Made by a program: the position numbers and the translations under genes. Shown piece by piece: positions 12,671-23,700 of a DNA stretch of 64,000 nucleotides; the stretch's first letter is position 1; the number at the start of each line of letters is the position of its first letter. The notes below the pieces were generated by a model. It saw only the letters and a program-made list of their open reading frames with translations, had not been told where the DNA came from and did not search any database. Source of the DNA: Manihot esculenta (taxonomy: Eukaryota; Streptophyta; Magnoliopsida; Malpighiales; Euphorbiaceae). The stretch is taken from contig NC_035170.2 in NCBI RefSeq assembly GCF_001659605.2, positions 30,856,020-30,920,019 on the forward strand, in the 5' to 3' direction.

Positions 12671-13246
12671 AACATCAACATAACTTGGTATTTTAACTAT
12701 GGATATCACCCAAGTGGCTATACTTGTAAACCCCATCAAGATGATATGGAGCAAACATCAACATAACTTGGTATTTTAACTATGGATATCACCCAATTGG
12801 CTATACTTGTAAACCCCATCAAGATGATATGGAGCAAACATCAACATAACTTGGTATTTTAACTATGGATATCACCCAATTGGCTATACTTGTAAACCCC
12901 ATCAAGATGATATGGAGCAAACATCAACATAACTTGGTATTTTAACTATGGATATCACCCAATTGGCTATACTTGTAAACCCCATCAAGATGATATGGAG
13001 CAAACATCAACATAACTTGGTATTTTAACTATGGATATCACCCAATTGGCTATACTTGTAAACCCCATCAAGATGATATGGAGCAAACATCAACATAACT
13101 TGGTATTTTAACTATGGATATCACCCAATTGGCTATACTTGTAAACCCCATCAAGATGATATGGAGCAAACATCAACATAACTTGGTATTTTAACTATGG
13201 ATATCACCCAATTGGCTATACTTGTAAACCCCATCAAGATGATATG
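12671..13246. repeat. 83-bp tandem array, seven units
   Basis: Units start at 12671, 12754, 12837, 12920, 13003, 13086 and 13169, an exact 83-base period. Units 2-6 appear identical. Unit 1 differs by one base (CAAGTGG instead of CAATTGG) and unit 7 loses its last few bases at the junction with unique DNA. A period not divisible by three argues against a protein repeat. The array lies about 2 kb past ARP7 and about 1 kb past the 3' end of LOG. Confidence 0.97.
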
Positions 13247-13251
13247 AGCTC

Positions 13252-14283
13252 CACGTGTTCTAATTTGTGTTCAATTTGTTGGCTTAATTAACTATCAAAT
13301 AATAAAAAGAGTTCAAAAGGGCACTAAGCAACAAAAGAGTCAATTCTTGGTATGGGACCCATTCTACAGTGACTAAAAAATCAAGCCAAAATCCAGAGGC
13401 TCCAATCCAGAGTCCACACAGCAGGATCTAGAAAACAAATTACCCCACACTAATAACAATAAAAAACAAGTGGACAAAACCCTCTTTGCCTTCTCTTCCA
13501 TCCCTCTAGAAAATAATAATATAATAATAGAAAATTTAATTATTTAACTTTTATGGTATAAAAAATTTTTTATTTAATTTTTTAATTTTTTAAAATTTTA
13601 AAAAATTTATTAATTAATTATTTTATTAATTTTAACGATTAAATATTTCACAATCTAATTCATATTGTTGTGAAGAAAAACAATTAATGAATTTATCGAT
13701 TTTATAAAAAATATTTATTAATTAATTTTCTATATTAAGAACATTTTAAGTTATTCTATAATAGTTAATGACTAAAATTAATAAGAGATTAATTAATAAA
13801 TTTTTTAAAATTTTAATAATATTTTAATATATTTTTAAAAATTAATAAATTAACTAATAAATTATTTTATATAATAAAAATTAAATAGTAATTTTTTTAT
13901 CGTAATAATAATCACCATAAAGACCATAAAAAGCAACCATCGTCTATCCGTCTCTTTCCCTTTTCCCTACCACACCCACCTTATCTAATGTCACAATTGT
14001 ATGCTTTTTTGACATGTCAATGCCCAAATGAGAGAAAGAATCTCTTGCAATTCAATTGAGTTAAAAGGAACCAAGAAAAAAATAAATTAAAATACATTTG
14101 TCATCATAAATGGGGGAGTGATTAAGATATGAGATCTTTAGACTTCCACCCTACCACAGAAAAGAAAGAGACTCTGTTCATCTTTTGCTGTCTTTTTCTT
14201 TCTGATTGAAATGGAACTCCACCAACATATCTCTCTCTCCTTATATATATATTTATATATATCTACAGATGTCCTCTTAAGAT
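13252..14283. other. Intergenic region between the 83-bp array and LOG
   Basis: Mostly AT-rich low-complexity sequence (13510-13910) followed by ~350 bases of mixed composition that include the LOG 3' UTR (minus strand). No gene seen. Confidence 0.6.
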
Positions 14284-15599
14284 CTAAAATCCTAAGGGTT
14301 CCCCACCTGTTGTAGACTCTGATAATTGGTCCACTTCCCAACTTTGTCTGGGTGCAACCTTGTCATGGACTGCTGTGTACTCCTGCAAATATATGTATAT
14401 TATATAAATTTTTTCTGTCTGTCTTCTCCAATAATTCATCAACCAATACTAATTGACATATACCCATTAATGTCTGTGAGTGTGTGAATGGTCAATCATG
14501 ACTTTTGAAGATAATGAAATTATTTGTTTATTGTTGTTGTTGTATGATGTATATACCTCCATTTTCTTGATGAGTTCTGCTGCTGTTTCTGCTATAACCA
14601 CTATATGCCTTGCTGTATCTTTTATAAAACCTTCTTCAACTCCTTTATCAAACAAAGAAAGCAAGCTGTTGTAATATCCATCTACATTTAACAATCCCAC
14701 CTGTTTCAAAATTCAACATTTAAAAGATTATAGCCAAAAGGAAAGAGAACCCATTAGTGTTTTTCTTCTGAAAGAACTGTTGATGACAAGAAAAAGCTAA
14801 AAGAATAAGATCCTCCTTACTGGTTTGTCATGAATTCCTAGCTGAGACCAGGCAATTATCTCTAAAAGTTCTTCCAGAGTTCCATAACCACCTAGGCAAA
14901 TTACACAAATTTGGTTTGAAGATTATGTTATCTTTATGCATATATATCTTGTTTGTTTTGAAGGAAAACTCGTGCATATTACCAGGAAGTGCAATGAAAC
15001 CATCTGCATGTTTTGCCATTTCTGCTTTTCTTTGGTGCATATCTGCAACAGTTATCACTTCTCCTATGGTTTCTCCTGATATCTGGCAAGTTGATAGCTT
15101 TAGTTTAGCTTTCATTTTTATATTCAATGATTTAAAAGCATAGATACTTAATACTGGGGATGGAATAGTAATAGTACCTCATGTAGCCTGAGAGCCGTAG
15201 GGATCACTCTATACAATAAGCAAATGAAAATGTCAAGTCTTCTAACAAAACGCAAAGCAAGAAACAGAAGAGTTGAATACAATACCCAAGAACATGGCAA
15301 CCTCCATTAAACACAGTTTGTGAGATCAAACCCATAAGACCTACACTTCCTCCACCATACACCAAATTAATCTTTCTCTCAACCTGATATATAACATGAA
15401 CATTATTGTGTATATATATATATAATGGAAAGATGAAGAAATGATTTGAATGTATGTGGATTACCAGTTCTTTACCAAGTTGAAGAGCAGCATCACCAAA
15501 TGAAGACTTGTATCCAGCTCTACTCCCACAGAAGACACATATTCTCTTAAACCTTCTTGTTTTTTCACTTGTTGCAGATATTCCTTTTTCTCCTTCCAT
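14284..15599 (-). CDS. LOG: LOG-type cytokinin riboside 5'-monophosphate phosphoribohydrolase, 225 aa
   Basis: LONELY GUY enzymes release free, active cytokinin bases from cytokinin nucleotides in one step, in cytosol and nucleus. Exons on the minus strand: 15465-15599, 15286-15383, 15178-15208, 15082-14983, 14891-14821, 14700-14557 and 14382-14284. All have GT..AG borders, and the frame closes at 225 codons plus TAG, the usual family length. Seen motifs: [11 protein letters not shown] near residue 18, [12 protein letters not shown] (Rossmann-like, nucleotide binding), [20 protein letters not shown] and the signature PGGYGTLEE at 121-129 with the conserved catalytic Arg/Glu context, then [21 protein letters not shown] 15-residue hydrophilic leader before the core carries no targeting signal. 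The exact paralogue (LOG1-LOG9) cannot be settled by eye. Confidence 0.95.
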
Positions 15600-15629
15600 T
15601 CTTCTGAAAAGATTCTTATACAGAATACT

Positions 15630-15660
15630 ATGGAAGAGAGAAAGAGAGAGAAAGGAGCTG
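15630..15660. repeat. GA-rich tract in the LOG 5' leader
   Basis: A purine-rich run of GAGA/AAGA units directly upstream of the LOG start codon. On the LOG mRNA strand it reads as a CT-rich leader, common in plant 5' UTRs. Confidence 0.6.
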
Positions 15661-17099
15661 CAATAGAGAAAGTAGCTGCAATAGAGAAAGGGACCTTGGG
15701 TTTTGAATCTGCAGAGATTTTATCCCCAAAAAACTTCCTTTTTGGCTGCTTAAGCAAGGAGTTGGTGTTGGAGAATAGCTCAACAAGTGCCCATCTCCAT
15801 CTGTCGTTTATTATCTTTTGCTCTATATCTCTACCAAATCTTTTCTCTATCTCTATCCCACCCTCCAATAAGTATTTAAGAACCTTTGTTGAATTTTAGA
15901 AAAATAACATCACTCTTTGTTTTTCCATTTATGTCCATTCTGACTTATTTTGCTTTTCTTTTATCCTTTTGTAGTTTTGCTGTCCCTTTCTCTCTGTCTC
16001 TCTCTCCCTATCATTTTCTTTTGGTAGAATGGAAAATGGGTTCAGGCCCCTAACTTTCATTAGGCTCACGGCTCAGATCACTCACTCACTCCATCTCCAC
16101 TGCTCATAGTCCAAGCTGACATTATAAATGTCTGGTTTTTTTGAGCAATTCTTTATTCTTCTCTTCTATTTATAGGAGAATCATTTGTAAAAGAAACAAC
16201 TCAAACAATATAATATGTGGTTAATTTAGCTCAAACGGGTAGATAACTCGCGAAAATCATTTCACTCGGATTTTAACTCGATTAATATTATTAATATTCA
16301 AAGTAAATTCAGTTATGATCATTAATTTTTAAATTCAACTTTATTCTAAACTTAATTATACAATAATTAAACTTGTGTCGAGTGTTCAAACAGATAAAAT
16401 ATCTAAAAATATCTAACTTGTTTTCATCCTGTATGCATTGATTTGATTGGGTCAATGGATCAATCAAGATCATAAATGTCATCAATTTGCTAATAAGATT
16501 TTCTGTTGTTATTCTTATTAAAAAAGCCTCTCAATAGTGCTCTGCTCTTCCATTCCCATTATCTTTGAATACCCAATACACATTCTTTTGGATTCCAAAG
16601 CAAATATAGAAATTTTAAATTCCTGTCTAAAAGATCTTCTTTTGATTTTCTCTATATAATTAATATTCTACAATTTATTTTAAAAATCCTTTCCCACTCA
16701 CTCTCCTCTACTATATATATTTTGTTAAAGCATTCAACTCACACTTCTTATCAACTATAGGCTTCTTGGCCTCAAACTAACATAAATTAATTATGGGTAT
16801 TATGTAAGTTCTTATAAATATTTAATTATTTAATTTTATTTATATTATTTCAAGTTCAACTTTATAATAAAATCCACATGGTTTGGTAATGTGGTTATAC
16901 TTGTAACCATGTAGGTATAATTATCATCTATATGTATAATGTTTATCATAATCTAATTAGATTAGGTGAACATTTGATGTAAACTGAAAAAAGAAATTAG
17001 TAATTTTTTTTTGTTTGAATGATTTAAAAACTTTCAGTATGTATATAAAAAAAAATTAAAAAAATCCCATTAAATTCATTGATTAATTTGATAAATTCT
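15661..17099. other. LOG upstream region, no gene
   Basis: Contains the LOG promoter region (about 15660-16150, mixed composition with pyrimidine-rich tracts) and then AT-rich intergenic DNA. No coding signal recognised. Confidence 0.5.
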
Positions 17100-17540
17100 A
17101 AATCTAAATAGAGTTTTTGAATATGTGTAAATTTAGTCTGGAGAGCCACGTTTTTCTCTTTTATTTGTTTTTTTTTAATTTTTTGGTGACGCATAACAGT
17201 TACTTTGCTATAGTGCTACCTGTCTCTGTCATGTAGAACCGTACGTACGGGCGTATCTACCTGTCCATCCTCGTCAGACGGTCATTTAATTCCCCTCTGG
17301 CGCGCGTGGTGGTAGTAGGGCCGCAACATAACTAGGCCTGCTCTCCTATTCCCTGTCATATTAAGCGAGTTAGACTCCCTTCTAACAGGTACAGCCCTTC
17401 GGACAGCTTGGCCTGCCTTAGGTATGGGTTGAATGTGATGTTGACGGATTGACCTGCTTAATGGGTTCTAGTGGGCTTTGGTCTGTCTCTTTTCTCAGAC
17501 TCGATCTCAGCTTGAATGCCAGAGGCCCAACATCATCAAA
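17100..17540 (+). repeat. Dispersed repeat family, copy A
   Basis: A stretch clearly richer in GC than its surroundings. It shares an ordered set of blocks with copies B-D: GTGTAAATTTAGT at the left, TAACAGT/TAACCGT with GCTATAGTGCTAC, then CGTACGTACGGG, GTCAGACGGTCATTTAATTC, GGCCTGCTCTCCTATTCCCT, and GATCTCAGC near the right end. No reading frame. It could be an LTR or a non-autonomous element. Confidence 0.7.
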
Positions 17541-18204
17541 TTCAAAACATTTCTTTTAATTTATTTATCATTTACTCAAACATTAACTTGATATTAAAAT
17601 TTAAGAGGATTCTAGTAGTAATACATGTTTTAAAATCCACTTTTAAATTAATCTTTTAAAATCATATTCTTAGTTTCATTCAAATCAAACACAAAGAAAA
17701 AAATAATTAGACCCTCTATCTTCAATTCTTCTTTTATTTCTATTCAAATTTTATTTTTTTTTCAAAATTCAATTAAATGTCACAGAGATTATGTATCTAT
17801 CTTCAATTCTTTAAAAAAAAATTCCTTTGATTTTTTTTTTTTTCCTTTGTGGTAAATAAATGGGAAACATGAATGTGCATTTGTGGGGTAGCAAAAAGGA
17901 AAAGAATTTGGAAGAAAACATGTTCCATCAATGGAGTGCCATGTCTATTTGTTGAAGTATTTGATTACCTAATGGTGTCTAGATTCTTCCTTTTGTATTC
18001 TCTATTCTCTCTAATTCTCATCCTATATATACATTTCTTTTTATTTTAATATATCATTCGATTAATTCAGATTCATACCGGACTGGTCTAAATAAGAAAT
18101 CAATCGCTCCCTTTCAAAACCAAAATTCAAAGTCAATATTTCTTATTTAAAAAATCCATGCCATTACCTCTCGCCTAACGGGAATAACACAAGATGTTTT
18201 GAAA

Positions 18205-18670
18205 TTACAGGGTGTGTAACTTTAGTTTGAGAGATCATGTATTATCTCTTTATTCTTTTATTTTCTTTATCTTCTAGTAACGCATAACCGTCACCCTGTT
18301 ATAGTGCTACATGTTCCTGTCACGCACTACATGTTCCTGTCACACAGATCACTGCTATAGTGCCACATATTTCTGTCACGCATATCCGTACGTATGGGTA
18401 TATCTGTCTACCAATTCTCATTAGACGACTATTTAATTCTTCTCCAGCACGCGTGTTGATAGAGCTGTGACATAGCTGGGTCTACTCTCCTATTCCCTAT
18501 CACATCAGACGTTCTCTTTTAGCGGGTCTAGACTCTCGAACAGTTCGACCCTTTTTTAACTGTAGATTAGATGAGCTTGATGGATCAATCAATCTATTGA
18601 ATTCCAATTGGCTTTGGATCTACCTCTTTTCGTCATGGCTCGATCTGGCAGAGGACCGGGGACATGAACA
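18205..18670 (+). repeat. Dispersed repeat family, copy B
   Basis: Same orientation and block order as copy A, about 1.1 kb further on and clearly diverged. It includes TAACGCATAACCGTCACC, CGTACGTATGGG, GACGACTATTTAATTC, CTACTCTCCTATTCCC and GATCTGGCAG. Internally, the block CTACATGTTCCTGTCAC is repeated twice in a row. Copies A and B could be the two ends of one old element, but their divergence makes separate insertions equally possible. Confidence 0.7.
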
Positions 18671-19256
18671 CACATTCACCTTTAACAAAGAGAGAAAAAA
18701 AAAAAAAAAAAACTGTGTAATTTTCTCTAATTTTCTCTGCAGATTGAATAGAATTAAGCTACTCAACTAAAGATGGTTCCTAGAACGTGGGTTTTGCTAA
18801 ATTCACATTAAATTAATTAATATTACTTGGCAGTATTAAGAGTTAAATAATTAGTTTTACAAGTTGGTTAGGGTTTATTATTTTAATTAATTCCTTGTAT
18901 TAAATTACTATTATCACAAAATTGTATGGAACAAAAGTCAGATTGTTAAGTAATCATCATCATCATCTTGGATTCCATGAATTAAAGCAATAGAAAAATT
19001 AAAATTATTTTTCTTCCCAAACAAAAAAACTTCATTTTATTTTGTGGTTAGATATATTAATGAATTTTCTTATTTAAATTTATATTCTTATTATAAATTT
19101 AGATTATAAATAAACAAAATTTACAAAATATTTTATAAAAAAAATACAATATATACTTCATTTACAAATTATTTCATTTATTTTTAAAAATAAAAATTTT
19201 ATAAATTAAAAAAATTATTTCATTTTATCTCTCACAATAACTATTCATGAATGGGG
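18671..19256. other. AT-rich DNA before the pseudogene
   Basis: Starts with a poly-A run (about 18692-18710), then AT-rich low-complexity sequence. Nothing else recognised. Confidence 0.5.
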
Positions 19257-20741
19257 TCATATTCGATAGCAGTGAGGAGGAACTTTGCCTATATTTGTAA
19301 AATTAACATTAAGACAATAAGCTTGAGGAAGCTGATGTTGAAGTGCAGGTCCAAGGTTGATATCCTGCAATGAAATTCCTTGGCAAGGGAATGTTCTGCT
19401 GTAATTAAAAGTCATGGCCACTGCTGAAACACTTGTTCCTCTTATATTCTTGTACTTCACATTTCTTACTTGCACTGCTCTGCTGATTTCTGCCATTAAT
19501 TAGGAAAAAAAAATGCTGATATGGGTTTTTATTCCTTAAAGCAAAAAAAAACATAAGTACCTGATCTGGGCATGGTTCATCTTGATCACAATAGTATTAT
19601 TATTAATGATAATAGGATTGCTCACGTTCTTCATTACAATATTTTAAAATATTATATTTTTTGCACAATCAAATCCACCCTGCATGTTAAGAAAAGTAAA
19701 CAGGCACTTAGAAATATTTTTTGATTTTGAATGATCGTAAATTTTTATTAGATTCTAAAACTGACATTTCTGTTATATGAGTTCGTCGTAATATTACTCT
19801 AACGGCTCATATTTTAGTTAGAGAATCTATTAGGTATAATCGTCTCTCTTTTGGAATGATATCTCTTTTATTTGATAAAATTTTATTAATACAATTAGTA
19901 GTTTTATTTTTAAAAAAATATAATTTAGAAATAAATTTAAAATTAAAATAGCATAAATTACAATTTTTTTAATTTATTTGGTATTTTAATAATAATTTAG
20001 AAATAAATTTAAATCGTGTTGTAAATTTGGATATTTTTTACTATGTCTTATAATTTAGGAACAAATTGCTGAGATAGAAAAAGACCTTATTCCATGTCCA
20101 GGTCCACATACAATATTTGTGGCTTCAACATGGCTGGACCCATTTACTATTGATATACAATCATCACCTTCAACCAAAAAAAAACATTTACACAAACGTT
20201 AATAAGATTAATTTTCAGGACAGCAACTTAAACAAAAAACAATCTAAAGAACATAGTTGGTATACCTGTTCCTATGACAGAGTCTCTTATTCTCAAGTTT
20301 TGGGTGGCAGTGACATGGATTCCATCAGCGTTAGGGCTATTCATATTGACAAGGACCTGAAAATTTGATAGGTTTAAGGAGATAAGTTGTGTCCTTAGGG
20401 ACAACAATGGTAGCACTTGTTTTAGAAGAACAAGCATTGTCCCATGCATGCTTCAATACCTAAAAAAATCCCAACAGAAAAAAAAAAAGTTCAAATTTAA
20501 TATTCTCAGAGAAAATTAAAGAAATGGAATTAACAACTAAATGATCATGATTAATTCATACCTCATTATCACTAAGAAACACTTTGTTTGATGAACTTAT
20601 AGTAGTAGAAGTGTTTGTTTGCCTAGAAAGCTTGGAGCTAATTTTCTTGTCATGTTCAAGAAAATCAGCATATGGGTTTTGTTGGTAAGTGCCAAAACAT
20701 GAAGTAAAGAATGTTAACACAAGGAACGGAATTATGATCAA
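19257..20741 (-). pseudogene. Polygalacturonase (GH28) pseudogene with internal deletions and a frameshift
   Basis: Minus-strand fragments line up, in order, with a secreted plant polygalacturonase: signal peptide MIIIPFLVLTFFTSCFG (20741 downward), VLKHAWDNACSS with VVPKDTTYLLKP, then SPNADGIHVTATQNLRIRDS, NGSSHVEATNIVCGPGHGI, NIVMKNVSNPIII and a C-terminal exon (19257-19496) with VRNVKYKNIRGTS and FPCQGISLQDINLG. Defects: the region between KFSG and the SPNADGIH motif is missing, with an abrupt join near 20360. The usual YGA segment near the N-terminus is absent. The GDDC catalytic motif is not found where expected. One base is lost near 19595-19605, so the CDQDEPCPDQ motif is readable only in a shifted frame. 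Pectin degradation is therefore not expected from this locus. Confidence 0.88.
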
Positions 20742-21064
20742 ATATATATATAGTTGATCTTATTTTATTAGATATATACTCAGTGCAAAAAATATACTAA
20801 TAAATGAAAATCATTTGATGGAGATAATGTATGATTATTTATTAACGTTTGCAATACTCGAAAATTTTATTAAATAAAAAATATTTTTCTAATTAAAAAA
20901 AATTATTTTTCATATTTTAAATTTTTTATTAAAATTTTTATATATAAATTTATTAATAAATTTTATTTTTTTTAAATTAAAATTAAGTAATAAAAAATAA
21001 ATTTTTTTAATAAAAAATATTTTTTAAATATAAATTGATAACCATCGGACTTTTTATACTTGAA
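20742..21064. other. AT-rich intergenic DNA
   Basis: Low-complexity AT-rich sequence upstream (in minus sense) of the polygalacturonase pseudogene. No gene seen. Confidence 0.5.
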
Positions 21065-21760
21065 ATAAACTCAGACCCTAAAAAGAAAACAGGTCCAAAG
21101 TCCTTAGACTTTCTTTAAGGAGACCGACTCGACATTGCAAGCCCCGATCTGGACACATGGGACAGATCGAGCCTATCATAAGTCCGGGTCCAACAGGAAG
21201 TAATTCATTCCGGTGACATGACATGAAGGAGAATAGCTAATTTAGTCATTTCGCGGCCCGATCATTTCGCAGCCCTATCCGCATGCACGCTGAAGGAATT
21301 AAATGGCCGTCTGTCTGACGTGGAGGGGTTCTGACACATCTACACGTATGGATCTTTAAGGAGACCGACTCGACATTGCAAGCCCCGATCTGGACACATG
21401 GGACAGATCGAGCCTATCATAAGTCCGGGTCCAACAGGAAGTAATTCATTCCGGTGACATGACGTGAAGGAGAATAGCTAATTTAGTCATTTCGCGGCCC
21501 GATCATTTCGCAGCCCTATCCGCATGCACGCTGAAGGAATTAAATGGCCGTCTGTCTGACGTGGAGGGGTTCTGACACATCTACACGTATGGATCTAAGC
21601 GACAAAAACAGAAGAAACTATAAAGAGAAGCGGCTAGACATCACCGGTGGACAAAAAGCAAATGGATAAAAGGAGAGAAACGTGTTCTTCTCCTATTAAG
21701 ATTAGGAGACCATTATAAACCCTATTTTCTGAATATTCAAAATATCATAAATTATTTTTT
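21065..21760 (-). repeat. Dispersed repeat family, copy C (reverse orientation)
   Basis: The reverse complement shares blocks with copies A and B: CCATACGTGTAGATG, GTCAGACAGACGGCCATTTAATTC, the GC-rich CGGGCCGCGAAATGA block, and GGCTCGATCTG near the far end. The right flank (about 21600-21760) corresponds to the left part of copies A/B. Its central part has been duplicated in tandem, listed separately. Confidence 0.7.
21113..21596. repeat. Recent 241-bp tandem duplication inside copy C
   Basis: Bases 21113-21353 are repeated at 21354-21594 with a period of exactly 241. The only difference I see is one A/G change (GACATGACATG versus GACATGACGTG). The near identity shows a very recent event, or an assembly duplication. 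Confidence 0.95.
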
Positions 21761-22159
21761 ACCAAATCAGAGTTTTATTTAGATATTAATCCTTAATAAT
21801 ATAAATAGACATTTAAATTTTGTTGAGTTCATCTTATCTAAATATGTAGGCTCTTGTATCCATCCAATCATTAATTTTAAACATCTTCATATATATCTAA
21901 TTATTTAAATTATATAAAAATCCATGCTTAAAATATGATATTAATTAATTAGTAAAGTCAGAATATGAAGGCAAATTATTAAGAAGACAATTATCCATTA
22001 ATAAGCAACTTATACAGGAAAATCATAATAAAATATCTACATATTTTGTAAAATTAAATATTTAATTCTGATGTCAAACAAAAATTTTATTGAATTACTT
22101 TAATCTTAAATATTTTAATTATTTAGTAACTATAATTTTATATATTTATATTCTTCGTT

Positions 22160-22466
22160 CTCTATTTATCAACGGATTCGTTAGTGATCTGTTAGTGTCG
22201 AAAATTTTCATTAGTGATCCATTGGTGACACCAACGAAAATTTCCGTTGGTATCTGATAGTGACACTAAAGAAAATTTCCGTTGGAAATCCGTTAGTGTC
22301 ATCAACCAAAATTTCTATTGGTGATTCGTTAGTGTCACCAACAGACACTAATTCCGTTAGTGAGTAATTTACTAACGAGGCGATTCATTACTGAAAATTT
22401 CACCAACGAAATATCAGTTTTTACCGACAAAAATTTTTGTTGATAATTTCTTAATTTTTTGTAGTG
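22160..22466 (-). mobile_element. Terminal fragment of a CACTA-like DNA transposon
   Basis: Read on the minus strand, the segment begins at 22466 with CACTACAAAAAATTAAG, the typical CACTA-superfamily terminus. It continues with subterminal repeats built from short GTTGGTG / CCAACGGAAAT-type motifs, some inverted, for about 300 bases. I found no second terminus, so this is one end of a larger or truncated element. No transposase reading frame is present. Confidence 0.7.
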
Positions 22467-23449
22467 TTACAGAATATATCAATATTTTAAAAATAAAATC
22501 CAATATAATTAATAAATAAAGTGTTTTAATTCGGTATGTTTTAAAAAATAGAAATTAAATATTTAATTTTTAACAAAATTAATACATAAACCTAATAGTA
22601 ATTCCACCTAAAATAAATTATAAAACCTAAATTTGCATATGCGTGTGTGTTATTCCTTGAAAATGTCAAGATAACTAGTAAATCTTTAGTATTATTGAAA
22701 ATATTAGTATAAATAATTAATTAAAAATTTTTATTAGTAACATTAAAAACCATGTACTTAAGTTTCAAGAATTAAAAATAATAATAAATATTATTAAAAT
22801 TAAATTAAAAATAGTATTTTGATTAGTATTTACTTAAAAAGTTAAAATATTTTTTAAAGCAAGGATTATTTATTCTTTAGAGCAAAATACTTAGAGGATG
22901 AAGATCGTCCAGGTTGGATAATCACCAAGAATTTATAAATTGTGAGACCAAAATATTTTAGTTTTTTTTTTTATTAAATGCATAATAGATTGCATTTTGA
23001 TGAAGGTCCAATGGGTTAGGCTAAAGTTACAGAGTACATATAAATAAAACTAAAAGGCAAACGATCCAGTCCAATTGCATTTTGATGAAGGTCCAATCGC
23101 TTTTTTATAATAGTACAATATCTTTAATTTTAATAATTTATAATAATTTAAATTTTATAAGTTTAATATTTGTAATAATTTATTCTCTTTAATTTGAGTT
23201 GCATTTTTTAATCCGTTAATTAATGGTATTTTTAATAAAATGACTCTTTTGTTATAAAAAGATATGAACCGAATTTTACTAAATTTTAAAAACTATTACT
23301 TGAGTTTTAAGAGTATTCAAATATTAGTTTGAATTAATTTGGGATCTAAATGATCTTCATCAAACTAATTATTTGAATTTGCAATAATAAATCTGATATT
23401 CTAAAATTTAAAAAATAGAATTTACAGTAATCGTATAAGTTTGATCAGA
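22467..23449. other. AT-rich intergenic DNA with a short direct repeat
   Basis: No gene. A 24-base direct repeat (core GCATTTTGATGAAGGTCCAA) occurs at 22989-23012 and 23074-23097, 85 bases apart. Confidence 0.6.
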
Positions 23450-23700
23450 GAAAAATATGTTACTTCTCTGTTGTTATAATAGTGTCACCTATATTTGTCA
23501 CTATGCGTATGTAAGGATATGTTGGCCTGCTCTCCTATCTCTTGTCACGTCACTATACTAGACTTTCTTCGAATGGACATGTGCATGTGGCATGTCCGAC
23601 CCGCTTTGCATTATTGAGCTAGAATTTGTAGTTTGAAGCCGATTCGTTTGATAGACCTTGGGTCAGTATTTTTCTTCCAGACGCGACCCTATTCCAAATA
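23450..23700 (+). repeat. Dispersed repeat family, copy D (partial)
   Basis: Shorter and more decayed member of the A-C family. It keeps GTTATAATAGTGTCACC, the GCGTATGTAAGGATATGTTGGCC block, CTGCTCTCCTATCTCTTGTCACG and the downstream GACCCGCTTTGC block. The CGTACG and TTTAATTC blocks are deleted or unrecognisable. Confidence 0.55.

Noticed and set aside
12671..13246. Tandem array considered as a CRISPR-like or protein-coding repeat
   Set aside because: Units are contiguous without spacers, the period is not a multiple of three, and the genome is a plant's.
15461..15899. Longer open frames on both strands over the LOG first exon and leader
   Set aside because: They are out of frame with the LOG protein, low in complexity and unlike any family; they are shadows of exon 1 and its 5' UTR.
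17100..18670. Repeat copies A and B as the two LTRs of one intact element
   Set aside because: They are strongly diverged, no primer-binding site or polypurine tract could be seen, and the interval holds no gag/pol sequence.
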